In this document: positions 44,573 to 53,120 of the stretch, piece after piece
Layout of the letters: each line of letters starts with the position of its first letter
Position numbering within the stretch: the first letter of the stretch is position 1
Origin: an uncultured Desulfobacteraceae bacterium
Lineage (GTDB): Bacteria > Desulfobacterota > Desulfobacteria > Desulfobacterales > UBA5852
DNA: 64,000 bases
Direction: 5' to 3'
Assembly: GCA_913060875.1 (NCBI GenBank)
Contig: CAJXSL010000013.1
Span: forward strand, 1-64,000
The notes under the pieces: generated by a model
Seen by the model: the letters and a program-made list of their open reading frames with translations, nothing else
Databases searched by the model: none
Told to the model about the DNA's origin: nothing
Translations under genes and position numbers: made by a program

Positions 44573-44593
44573 AGGGTCCAAGGGTTCTAGGAT

Positions 44594-44790
44594 TCAAGTG
44601 GCCAAGGGTTTGTTCTCTGGAGATTTAATCAGAGCTTTCAGCATTCGCTCGATTGGCCCAATTTTCACAGCTAATTTTGGAAAACGTTTCGATACATTAA
44701 TTAGATGCAAACAAAGCGCATATGCTTTTTGCCACCCTTGCAATTCTTTGTAATTTTTTAGTATTTCACTTGGATCCTTGACCCCTTGAC
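44594..44790 (-). pseudogene. Remnant of a four-helix-bundle (S23-like) protein gene
   Basis: On the minus strand one frame reads ILKNYKELQGWQKAYALC... and ends ...ERMLKALIKSPENKPLAT before a stop at 44594. The first part matches the N terminus and the last part the C terminus of the four-helix-bundle/S23 family, but the 60 or so residues between them are missing and no start codon is placed. An internally deleted relic. Confidence 0.55.
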
Positions 44791-44913
44791 GCCTGGAACC
44801 CTTATGATCCCGAGATGCCCAAGCGGTAATACCCTGTGACCCAATTGCTCATTTGCACCAACTATTCGGGAGAAGCCCCTTATTTTTTAATGAAATATCC
44901 GGGTTAAGGAGGC

Positions 44914-45465
44914 ATGATGGCCAAACGATTTTTTACATTGTTCTGCTGCCTGGTCGTAAGCGTTGGCGCCGTCTCCTGCACGCGTTTCAAAGCCCGGCAT
45001 TATGCCGGCGAGAAGGTGTTCCTCACGGAAGCGGAAATCAGCGAAGAAACCGTCTGGGAGGTTGGGGACCAGGTGTATTTCGTAAGGCTGGTCGAAGGGG
45101 GGATGCTTACGGCCGCGACCCTGGAATGGGACCAGAAGAAAAACGCCTATGCCATGCGGACCCATGAAATCGTGTCTTCCAAGCTGGGGGATCACACCTT
45201 CCTGAACGTCAAAGAGGGGGGCTACTACACGATCCTGCGTGTGGTGGGCGCCGGGGATGATACCCTGGTTCTTTTGACGGTGGACAAGGACAAGCTGGAG
45301 AAGGATATGGCCGAGGGCAGCCTGCAGGCCCGCAAGGATGACACGGATATCGTCATGGACGGCCCCAAAGAGGCGCTGGACCGCTATATCGAAAGCCACA
45401 TGGACACCCTGTTTTCGCTGGAGGCGGCGGCGGTGGCCCGGTTGATTTCGGGGGAGTTGAAGTAG
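44914..45465 (+). CDS. Predicted lipoprotein, unknown function
   Basis: A 183-residue protein with signal sequence and lipobox VGAVSC. The mature part has a beta-rich region (EVGDQVYFVRLVEGGMLTAATLEW) and a helical C terminus. AAGGAGG precedes; ATG 44917 has better spacing than ATG 44914. No family recognised. A family A half-repeat (tgaaatatccgggtta) lies just before the ribosome site. Confidence 0.65.
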   Translation: MMAKRFFTLFCCLVVSVGAVSCTRFKARHYAGEKVFLTEAEISEETVWEVGDQVYFVRLVEGGMLTAATLEWDQKKNAYAMRTHEIVSSKLGDHTFLNVKEGGYYTILRVVGAGDDTLVLLTVDKDKLEKDMAEGSLQARKDDTDIVMDGPKEALDRYIESHMDTLFSLEAAAVARLISGELK

Positions 45466-45582
45466 GCGCGCATTATGACATGCCGGAGAGGGGGCCATCT
45501 TGTTTATTGGCCCTAATCTATACGCGCTCTCCTGATGGAGGAATCGGAGAGGTTCTATCAATTTTGGTTACTTTGTTTAATC

Positions 45583-45850
45583 ATTCCTTTTCTTTTTCGG
45601 AAAAGAAAAGGAATCAAAAGAAACCGCCCGTGTCCCGCTTAACCCTGCGCGTCGACGGTGCGGCCGGAGCACGCGGAAACTCGTCCGCCTTCGCCTGGGC
45701 TGCGGCGGACTCAGACAGTCCGCGCGCTTTTTCCCGCCCGCCCCGTCGATGCTCGGCGCGGCACAAAGGGAACACCAAAACCAAAAGCTCAAAATTCACT
45801 AGAAGCTCCTTCAAGGGGGTTGCCTGAGGCCTCCCGCTTTGTGAAACGAG
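45583..45850. repeat. Family F dispersed repeat (copy 2)
   Basis: It opens with a hairpin, attccttttctttttc and its complement, then caaaagaaaccgcccgtg, gcacgcggaaactcgtcc, cagtccgcgcgcttttt, gtcgatgctcggcgcgg and gcctgaggcctcccgctttg. Same order as the copies at 13397, 54052 and 57282. Confidence 0.75.
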
Positions 45851-45897
45851 CTACACTCGGGAATAATTGCGCTGTACTTTGAAAACGCCATCTTAAC

Positions 45898-46042
45898 AGA
45901 AGCCATCTCAAAATTAGGATTTTGGTTTAAGATCAAGGCGGACGAGCGTTTTGAGCCGGAGGAATACAATGGTATTTCGAGGACTTAAAACAATCGTTCA
46001 ACGCCGATATTAAGCCAAAAGACTTTTTTGAGATCGCTTCTA
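45898..46042. mobile_element. MITE-like element, family B (copy 3)
   Basis: 145 bp with ends agaagccatctcaaaatt and ttttttgagatcgcttcta. It ends 16 bp before the cyclase gene start, so it may include part of that promoter. Confidence 0.65.
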
Positions 46043-46058
46043 GCTGAAAGGAATTTAA

Positions 46059-46838
46059 ATGGCAAAGCGATTCGTTGATTTGAGCATCAGTATTGAAGCC
46101 GGACTTCCCAGCGACCCGCCGATGATGATTCCCAAGATCGATTATGTGACCCACGAGATGGGCGCCGAGCAGATGAAGATGTTTTTCCCGGGGATCGACA
46201 CCAAGGATCTGCCCGGGGGGCTCGGCTGGGCGGTGGAGGAAATCACGCTCTACACCCACTCCGGCACGCATCTGGACGCCCCCTATCATTACCACCCCAC
46301 CATGGACAAGGGGCAGCGGGCTTTGACGATCGATGAAATTCCCCTGGAATGGTGCTTCAGCGATGGCGTGGTGCTGGATTTCCGGCACAAGAACGACGGC
46401 GAAGCGATCTCGGTGGAGGATGTGGAAAAGGAGCTGGAGCGGATCAAGTACGACATCAAACCCCTGGATATCGTCCTGGTCCGGACCGGCGCGGACGCGG
46501 CCTGGGGGACCGATCAATACCTGGTCAAGGGAGCCGGGATGAGCCGTGAAAGCACGCTTTATCTCACGGAAAAGGGGGTCAAGGTCGTGGGCATCGACGC
46601 CTGGAGCTGGGATCGCCCGCTGCCCTACCAGGCGGCGGACTTCCAGCAAAACGGCGATGCCAAGGTCATCTGGGAAGCGCATTTCGCCGGTATCGATATC
46701 GGCTATTGCCACATGGAGAAAATGGCCAACCTGGCCGCCATCGGACAGCCCCACGGGTTCGAGGTGTGCTGTTTCCCCGTCAAGATCAAGGGGGCCAGCG
46801 CCGGCTGGACCCGGCCGGTGGCGATCGTGCCGGCCTGA
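46059..46838 (+). CDS. Cyclase family metal-dependent hydrolase (kynurenine formamidase-like)
   Basis: A 259-residue protein with the family metal motif THSGTHLDAPYHYHP (about residue 67) and VRTGADAAWG. The family includes kynurenine formamidase and cyclamide/isatin hydrolases and binds Zn or Mn. Its C-terminal HFAGIDIGYCHMEKMANLAA is typical of the larger 'cyclase' group. The physiological substrate is not evident. The start has AAAGGAA. Confidence 0.85.
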   Translation: MAKRFVDLSISIEAGLPSDPPMMIPKIDYVTHEMGAEQMKMFFPGIDTKDLPGGLGWAVEEITLYTHSGTHLDAPYHYHPTMDKGQRALTIDEIPLEWCFSDGVVLDFRHKNDGEAISVEDVEKELERIKYDIKPLDIVLVRTGADAAWGTDQYLVKGAGMSRESTLYLTEKGVKVVGIDAWSWDRPLPYQAADFQQNGDAKVIWEAHFAGIDIGYCHMEKMANLAAIGQPHGFEVCCFPVKIKGASAGWTRPVAIVPA

Positions 46839-46876
46839 TCCAACGCCATCCCTGATATGATAAAGGGGGGATGCCT

Positions 46877-48211
46877 ATGCGACACGCACGCCTGACAGTC
46901 ACGGTGATCCTGACGGTTTGTCTGATATGCGCCTGTGCCACCGGGCCGCCCCAGACCCACCCGCACCTGATGGTGGATCCGGACGGATATGCCCTGGAGG
47001 ATGACGGCGCACGCATGCCGCCGGACGCCTACGGGGCGCGCATCGATGCCATTGTCACTGATGTCGGCGCTCATGTGGCGGCCGCCAGGGCGCAGGGTAA
47101 AACGGCCCGCATCCTGGTGTACGTCCACGGCGGGCTTATCAGTCAGGCCGACAGCCTGCGCTACATCGATGCCATGGTGACGGCGGACGGGCTGCTGAAG
47201 GATACGGACGACTACCCTGTTTTCATCAACTGGGATGCGTCCCTGGGCAGTTCCCTGTACGACGATATTTTCGAGATTCGCCGGGGAACCCGGGATCCGC
47301 TGATTGGCTACCCCACCTCGCCCTTCATCGCCCTGTCACGGCTGCTCAGCGGCATCGTCGAGCTGCCGGCGACGCTGGTGTACCAGTTCGACACGGAGAA
47401 AATGCAGTTCGAAAGCTGGGAGGGCGAAGAGCGGTCCGGGGGCGAGCTGGTGGGCAACGGCATCATTACCATTGCATCGCTTCCCATCACCATCGTGTCG
47501 CTGCCGGTCATCGCGGGCTACGGGGAGGGGGCCTGGAGGGCGCTGCGGCGGCGCACCGAACAGATGTTTGCCTATCAGATCCGGCCCCAGAAGCATATTT
47601 TGTTCGACCAGGTCCGGCAGCCGGGGGCCCTGCGCCAGTTTTTCGAGAAGATCGCACCCATGGCCGACGAGAGCCACCCCGGCATAGAGATCACGCTGGT
47701 GGGGCACAGCATGGGCGCCATCGTCGTCAACAAAATCCTGCGGGCGTTTCCCAAAATCAAATTCGACCGGATTGTCTACATGGCCGCCGCTGCCAGCATC
47801 GAAGATTTCATGGACACAGTCCCGCCCTACCTGGAACTCAACCCGCAGACGTATTTCTACAGCTTCAGCCTGAGCAACCGGGACGAAGGCGGCGAGTTCA
47901 ACTATTTTCTGCCCCGCGGCAGCCTTCTGGTCTGGATCGACAACATGTACGAGCCCGGCATTTCCCCCACCGGAAAGCGCGTGGGGTTTTTCCGCAATAA
48001 AGATATCATCAACATCCGTCCCGTGGAGGGGGTCTGCTGCGCCCGCATGACCTTTGTCAAATTCACCGGGGTGGAAGGGCAGCCCCGGAAGCACGGCGAG
48101 TTCAACGATGACGGCATCTTCCAGCGCGTCCTGCAGCTGGCACATCCGGATGAGGTGCAGCGCTTGCGTCGCGCCGAGGATTTCGTACTGCACTACCCCT
48201 GCGACCCCTGA
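46877..48211 (+). CDS. Lipoprotein with alpha/beta-hydrolase (lipase-like) domain
   Basis: A 444-residue protein starting at ATG 46877 (GGGGGG six bases upstream; the other ATG is 46871). The signal ends in LICAC, a lipobox. The nucleophile elbow GHSMG is in ITLVGHSMGAIVVNKIL, and the N-terminal RILVYVHGGL gives the oxyanion region. It resembles outer-membrane esterases, though the exact subfamily is unknown. Its stop lies at the left end of the 48211 MITE-like element. Confidence 0.78.
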   Translation: MRHARLTVTVILTVCLICACATGPPQTHPHLMVDPDGYALEDDGARMPPDAYGARIDAIVTDVGAHVAAARAQGKTARILVYVHGGLISQADSLRYIDAMVTADGLLKDTDDYPVFINWDASLGSSLYDDIFEIRRGTRDPLIGYPTSPFIALSRLLSGIVELPATLVYQFDTEKMQFESWEGEERSGGELVGNGIITIASLPITIVSLPVIAGYGEGAWRALRRRTEQMFAYQIRPQKHILFDQVRQPGALRQFFEKIAPMADESHPGIEITLVGHSMGAIVVNKILRAFPKIKFDRIVYMAAAASIEDFMDTVPPYLELNPQTYFYSFSLSNRDEGGEFNYFLPRGSLLVWIDNMYEPGISPTGKRVGFFRNKDIINIRPVEGVCCARMTFVKFTGVEGQPRKHGEFNDDGIFQRVLQLAHPDEVQRLRRAEDFVLHYPCDP

Positions 48212-48469
48212 CCCGAACATTTCATGAAAATTTTTATGCCGATTTATTTTGATGAATATGCTCAGTGCCTTAGATGGAAGTTGCGGCCAAGGTGTCTTGC
48301 AACACTTTGTGCCCGGCGCTTTTCAGAAAGGACCGCATCAATATTTTCACCCTGCGGACGCGCCCGAGATGTCCATTGACCGCGTTATCAGGCGCTTGCG
48401 GTACAGGCGTACAGCGGCGCTCCAGATGCCTTGTCAATGAACATTGCGAGCGCGTGAAATATCCGGGTT
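48211..48469. mobile_element. MITE-like element, repeat family A, full copy 2
   Basis: 259 bp bounded by acccgaacatttcatgaa and gtgaaatatccgggtt. It is alignable end to end with 22227-22488. No transposase is encoded. Confidence 0.75.
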
Positions 48470-48811
48470 AAAGATATCAATTTAGACATTATGAAAATGC
48501 GATGGGCGGTGGTTGTTTGCCTGCCATGGGGCACCCATGACGTGATTTAGCGGGATTCGTCCCGGAATTGGCAGAAAATGGGTGAAATTCATAAGTTGCG
48601 GGCAATTCCAAGCAATAGCCGGTCGCAGGACATAAACTTTGCCCAGTGCCTATGCGGAGACCGCTCTGGGTTTAAGTAAGAAATATGCCAAAATTACCGG
48701 CAGGTTATTGATGCTCGCATCTGCGCGTTATTGCGGCGGTATGGCCGTTGCCGCGTGACGGGACGGCCGCGAAAAACGTCTGCCACCCCGGATGATGTAT
48801 TGCCATCTGTT
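48470..48811. other. Intergenic region, no gene seen
   Basis: About 340 bp upstream of the DUF169 gene promoter. No recognisable gene, RNA or repeat. Confidence 0.4.
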
Positions 48812-48839
48812 TTGAGTAATGTATCACATTTGATATAAT
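48812..48839 (+). promoter_or_regulatory. Sigma70-type promoter of the DUF169 gene
   Basis: TTGAGT, 16-base spacer, TATAAT, about 100 bp before ATG 48940. Confidence 0.6.
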
Positions 48840-48939
48840 CCAATCTAAAGCTGTTTTCAGGACAACGCCTATCCCCTCCCATGTGCTTGGTGAGGCGCGC
48901 GACATCATCCCTTCACTCATATACCAAGGAGGCCTGAAA

Positions 48940-49839
48940 ATGACGTTAGATGCTGCCACTGCCGTTCCCGACGTGTCCAAACCCGTCAACACCGAGATGT
49001 ATCTGGATGACGTTGCGCTGGCCCAAGCGCTTCTCGAGAATGCGGCCCGCAACGATGGTGTGCTCAGCAATGCGGACATTGTCTTCGCGTTGCGCAATCT
49101 CCTCAAAACGACCTACTACCCGGTGGCCATCAAATATTTCTATTCGGAAGACGAGGTCGAAGACTTCAAAGCCAACAATGAGTACAAAACGGCGATGCAC
49201 GCCTACACCTTCTGCCATTTCGTGGCCGCCTCCCGCATGCGGGGCGACATTCTCCTGGGCACGAGCGATAAAACCGGTTGCTCCAACGCCAAGTACGTCA
49301 TGGGCTGGAAGGAACTGGATGACGCGGAAATAAAAAGCCACCTGAAATATACGAAAAGCCGGGAACAGGCGGAGAAATTCATCCGCACCAAAAAGCGTCT
49401 CCCGGAGGGGTTGGTGGCCTTTGCCACGGCGCCCCTGCACAAGGCCCCGTTCAAGCCGGACGTGGTCCATGGAATCTGCGACGTTCTCCAGGCCTATCAC
49501 CTGGGCAACGACTGGTGCGCGGCCTATGACCAGCATCCCTTCGAGATGATCATGACCATGAACTCTTCGATCTGCCACGGCTGCGTGCAGTGCCATGTGA
49601 TTGCCAAGCCGAACATCACCCCCATGTGCAGCAGCAGTAAAACCGCGGGGAAAACCGAGCAGAGCGAAATCAATTGGGTATGGCCCGGCGATCAGGTGGA
49701 ACCCACCGTCCACTGGATGCTGGAGCGTACCGTGCGCGACGGCGGACCGTCCTTTCCGCGCACCGGGGAGACCTATCCCGGTTTCGACATCTGCAAACTC
49801 TGCAATTTTATCGTTTTCAGGCCGCACAAGCATAAATAA
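48940..49839 (+). CDS. DUF169 family protein
   Basis: A 299-residue cytoplasmic protein. YYPVAIKYFYSEDEVEDF near residue 63 and the following TFCHFVAASRMRGDILLGTSDKTGCSNAKYVMGW match the DUF169 (COG2043) pattern, with several Cys residues (ICHGCVQCHV, DICKLCNF) that could bind metal or an Fe-S cluster. Function of the family is unknown; it is widespread in anaerobes. AAGGAGG precedes ATG 48940. It is followed after one base by the NifX-like gene. Confidence 0.7.
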   Translation: MTLDAATAVPDVSKPVNTEMYLDDVALAQALLENAARNDGVLSNADIVFALRNLLKTTYYPVAIKYFYSEDEVEDFKANNEYKTAMHAYTFCHFVAASRMRGDILLGTSDKTGCSNAKYVMGWKELDDAEIKSHLKYTKSREQAEKFIRTKKRLPEGLVAFATAPLHKAPFKPDVVHGICDVLQAYHLGNDWCAAYDQHPFEMIMTMNSSICHGCVQCHVIAKPNITPMCSSSKTAGKTEQSEINWVWPGDQVEPTVHWMLERTVRDGGPSFPRTGETYPGFDICKLCNFIVFRPHKHK

Positions 49840-49840
49840 A

Positions 49841-50233
49841 ATGGAACGTATCGCCATCCCCATATTTCAATCGCGCATTTCCCCGGTCCTGGATACGTGC
49901 AACGACCTGGCGCTTGTGGATCTGCCGGAAGCGGGCGCCCTGCCGCGCACCACCTTATCGCTGAAGAGCTTGAATCCGGGGGAGCGCGCGGCGGTTATGG
50001 CGCGCCAGGGGGTCGACAAAGTCATCTGTGCCGGCGTGAGCGACCTGATGACAGCGTGTATTGTCAGCCATGGCATCCGTGTTATCAGCGGCCTGTCCGG
50101 GGAGGTGGAGCAGATTATCGCTGCTTATCAACAGGACCGGCTGGATCAGGATTGTTTCCGAATGCCGGGCGGCAAAAAATGGGAATCGCCATCTCCCCGC
50201 GCGCAAACCGCACGCCTCGTTTGGGGCGTGTAA
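49841..50233 (+). CDS. Dinitrogenase iron-molybdenum cofactor (NifX/NifB C-terminal type) domain protein
   Basis: A 130-residue protein starting at ATG 49841, one base after the DUF169 stop. IAIPIFQSRISPVLD and VDKVICAGVSDLMTACIVSHGIRVISGLSGEVEQIIAAY fit the NifX-like fold. Such stand-alone domains bind Fe-S or Mo-containing clusters in non-nitrogen-fixing anaerobes too. Tight coupling to DUF169 suggests a metal-cluster role for both (inference). Confidence 0.72.
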   Translation: MERIAIPIFQSRISPVLDTCNDLALVDLPEAGALPRTTLSLKSLNPGERAAVMARQGVDKVICAGVSDLMTACIVSHGIRVISGLSGEVEQIIAAYQQDRLDQDCFRMPGGKKWESPSPRAQTARLVWGV

Positions 50234-50526
50234 CAGGGATGTGTCCGGTAATCGTGAAATATTCGGGTTGACGGAGATCTGATCCCCGCCCTTGGTTTTG
50301 ATCTAAGCTTTTCACCTTTTTGTTTTATCCTAAACCTTCCACCACAGGTGGCGGACCCGGAGAGGATTGCCTGATCCGTCTTTCGTAAATTTGCATCGCT
50401 TGAGATAGCCCTTGACCTAATCCCGCGACATTGTCATAATTCACCCACTTACAGCCTTGGTTCTTCGTAAGGGATCTTCTTTCTCCTGTCGTTTCGCTTC
50501 GCCCATTTCAATCCATCGGTGAGTCC
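50234..50526. other. Intergenic region with a family A half-repeat
   Basis: Contains tgaaatattcgggttg (50255-50270), one end of repeat family A, and ccaccacaggtggcgg (50340), which resembles ccacctctggtggagg at 53988. No gene seen. Confidence 0.45.
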
Positions 50527-51429
50527 ATGCCTAAATCGGAACTGCATAAAAGACGGCCGATCTGCATGACGCGCTCCGCGATGCTGCTATGCATGGCGGC
50601 TCTCCTGACGCTGGCGGCGGTTGGCTGCGCGCGTCAGACGCTGCGGGTTCCCCCGCTGACACCGGAGCCGACGGCACGGCATCTCACCGGCAAGTTCGTC
50701 TGGTTCGACCTTTTCACCCGCGATCTTTCGCAGGCCTGTCGCTTCTACGAAGACTTGATGGGCTGGTCATTCCATGAAACACCCGGGGCCGAAAACCGGG
50801 TCATGACCATTGAACTTGACGGTGTTCCCATCGGAAACGCCGTTTTGGTGGATCCGGCCAAAATTAAGGACAAACCGTCCCGCTGGCTGAGTTATATGTC
50901 GGTGATGGATGTGGACCAGGCCATATCGCGGATTGAACAAAACAAGGGCTCCGTCTTCATGCCGGCCCGGGATTTGCCGGATCGCGGCCGTGTGGCGGTT
51001 GTCAGGGACGCGGAAGGGGCTTCGTTTGCGCTGGTGGCCGGCACGACAGGCGACCCGCCCGACAATGGCTTCGACCGAAACGATTTTTTTGCGGCCGAAC
51101 TCTGGGCGCTGGACCGGGACGCCGCCATTGCTTTCTATCAGGCCATTGCCGGCTATGATCTCGAACTGGCGGATCTGGGGGACGGCAAACCCTATCATCT
51201 GCTGGTGGAAAACGGCGTTCCCCGGGCCGGTGTGGTTCAGATTCCCTGGGAGTCCATCCAGCCCAACTGGGTGCCCTACATTGCCGTCGAGGATGTCGAT
51301 GCGGTGGCCCGTCGCGCGGAGTCCCTGGGCGGAAGCCTGCTGGTCGAACCCGATCCGAGCATCCGCGAAGGCAACGTGGCCATTATCGCCGATCCTACCG
51401 GGGCTGTTTTTGCTGTCCAACAGCGGTAG
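50527..51429 (+). CDS. Lipoprotein with two VOC (glyoxalase-like) domains
   Basis: A 300-residue protein. The signal ends in a lipobox (LAAVGC, about residue 33). Two VOC domains follow: KFVWFDLFTRDLSQACRFYEDLMGWSF and FFAAELWALDRDAAIAFYQAIAGYDLE. VOC proteins are normally cytoplasmic; a lipid-anchored tandem VOC protein is unusual. It could bind a small molecule or metal in the envelope. ATG 50566 (residue 14) is an alternative start giving a more compact signal sequence. Confidence 0.75.
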   Translation: MPKSELHKRRPICMTRSAMLLCMAALLTLAAVGCARQTLRVPPLTPEPTARHLTGKFVWFDLFTRDLSQACRFYEDLMGWSFHETPGAENRVMTIELDGVPIGNAVLVDPAKIKDKPSRWLSYMSVMDVDQAISRIEQNKGSVFMPARDLPDRGRVAVVRDAEGASFALVAGTTGDPPDNGFDRNDFFAAELWALDRDAAIAFYQAIAGYDLELADLGDGKPYHLLVENGVPRAGVVQIPWESIQPNWVPYIAVEDVDAVARRAESLGGSLLVEPDPSIREGNVAIIADPTGAVFAVQQR

Positions 51430-51457
51430 CCCCGATTTTATCCGGAGACGTGTTCCC

Positions 51458-51709
51458 ATGTGGCGCGCAATACGGTTATGGTTAATTTTCTTGGCAGGTC
51501 TTCTGGCGTTCGCGCTTGCGGGCTGCGCCTCCTCGGCCTACCCGCCGACGGTGCACTACGGCGTCAGCGTTGGTTACGGCTCCTACTGGAACGACAGCCG
51601 GCATCGCCACCACCATCACCACCATTACCGACCGTCTCCGAAACCCCCCAACCGCCCCAAACCCCCCAACCGCCCGCGTCCACGACCCAGGCCACGGCGG
51701 GCTCGCTGA
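51458..51709 (+). CDS. Small His/Pro/Arg-rich lipoprotein
   Basis: An 83-residue protein: signal with lipobox FALAGC, then a Tyr/Gly segment, HRHHHHHHY (residues about 53-61) and a Pro/Arg-rich tail of PKPPNRP-type repeats. The His cluster could bind Ni, Zn or Cu. A GGAG site precedes ATG 51458 at long spacing. It follows the VOC lipoprotein gene by 28 bp and is probably cotranscribed. Confidence 0.55.
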   Translation: MWRAIRLWLIFLAGLLAFALAGCASSAYPPTVHYGVSVGYGSYWNDSRHRHHHHHHYRPSPKPPNRPKPPNRPRPRPRPRRAR

Positions 51710-51762
51710 CGGTACATGACAGATCCTCTCCCCCGTTTTTATGAACTGAATTGGGAGCGCCC

Positions 51763-53019
51763 ATGACGGAAACACCCCTGCGACTGCGAATCCTGCACGT
51801 GCTCGGCCAGCGCCCGGATGCCACCGGCAGCGGCATCTACCTCCAGGCCATCATGCGTGAAGCCGCCGCCCGGGGGCACGCGAACATCATGATTGCCGGC
51901 ATCCAGGACGACACCGGGGCCGAGCTCCAGGGCGTTGCCCCGGATCAATGCCGCTTCGTGCGGTTCAACGGGGCGGATCTTCCCTTTGCGATTCCCGGCA
52001 TGACGGATATCATGCCCTACCCCAGCACCCGTTTTAAGGACCTGTCGGACGACGAGCGCGCTATGTACGAAAAGGTCTTCACCCGGGTGCTGGCCCAGAC
52101 CGTGGCAGACTTCCGGCCGGACATCATCCACAGTCATCACCTCTGGCTGATCAGTTCCCTGGTGCGGCGCCTTTTCCCCGGGATACCGGTGGTGACTTCC
52201 TGCCACGGGACCGACCTGCGGCAATTCCAGAATTGCCCCCATCTGCGCTCCCGGGTCCTGAGCGGCTGCCGCGACCTGGATGCGGCCCTGGCGCTGAGTG
52301 GGCCCCAGGCCGAGGACATCGCCCAATTTTACGAACTGCCGTCGGAGCGCGTGATCGTCACCGGGGCGGGCTACAGCGATACCCTTTTCAAACCGGCGGA
52401 AAAGCCTGTTGCGCCGCCGGTGCAGGTGGTCTACGCCGGCAAGCTCTGGAACGCCAAGGGGCTGCCCTGGTTGCTCAAGGCCCTGCAAACGATCGCGAGG
52501 CCGGAATGGCAGCTGCACCTGGTGGGGGGCGGAAGCGGCCCTGAAAAAGAGGCCTGCCTGCGACTGGCCGAAACCATGGGAGAGCGGGTTATCATCCACG
52601 GCCAGATCCCGCAGATGCGCCTGGCCGCCCTTTTCCAACAGGCCCACATTTTTGTCCTGCCATCCCTGTTCGAGGGCCTGCCGCTGGTGGTATTGGAGAC
52701 CCTGGCCAGCGGCTGCCGCGTGGTGGCCACGGATCTGCCCGGTGTCATGGAAGTGCTGGGGGATGTGCGCAGCGAAGATATCACCCTGGTGCCCACCCCG
52801 CGGCTGCGCAACATGGACCAGCCGTACCCCGAGGATCTGCCGGCCTTCGAGCGGAACCTGGCCCGGGCCCTTGAAGTCCAGATGGCGGGGGCTTTACAGC
52901 GGACTCGCATCGATTTTGCGGCCGTCCAGGACACCCTGGCCGCGTTTACCTGGCGCGGGATTTTCGCCAAAGTGGAAACGGTGTATGGCGATGTGCTCAG
53001 GCGGTATGCGGCCCGGTGA
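51763..53019 (+). CDS. Glycosyltransferase family 4-like protein (GT-B)
   Basis: A 418-residue GT-B enzyme: N-terminal ILHVLGQRPDATGSGIYLQAI (GT4-like Gly-rich loop), FRPDIIHSHHLWL, and C-terminal VVYAGKLWNAKGLPWLLKAL plus the nucleotide-sugar region HIFVLPSLFEGLPLVVLETLASG with Glu residues of the EX7E motif. Starts at ATG 51763 after GGGAG. It adds a sugar to an unknown acceptor, perhaps a surface glycan. Confidence 0.85.
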   Translation: MTETPLRLRILHVLGQRPDATGSGIYLQAIMREAAARGHANIMIAGIQDDTGAELQGVAPDQCRFVRFNGADLPFAIPGMTDIMPYPSTRFKDLSDDERAMYEKVFTRVLAQTVADFRPDIIHSHHLWLISSLVRRLFPGIPVVTSCHGTDLRQFQNCPHLRSRVLSGCRDLDAALALSGPQAEDIAQFYELPSERVIVTGAGYSDTLFKPAEKPVAPPVQVVYAGKLWNAKGLPWLLKALQTIARPEWQLHLVGGGSGPEKEACLRLAETMGERVIIHGQIPQMRLAALFQQAHIFVLPSLFEGLPLVVLETLASGCRVVATDLPGVMEVLGDVRSEDITLVPTPRLRNMDQPYPEDLPAFERNLARALEVQMAGALQRTRIDFAAVQDTLAAFTWRGIFAKVETVYGDVLRRYAAR

Positions 53020-53120
53020 CCGGTTTCTGGTGAAAGACGGTTGGCAGGGGATTCGGGGGGGTTATCCAGAGGGCACACGTCTGGTTCCGGTCGATGCGAT
53101 CACCCGGAAACTTGTTTTGC

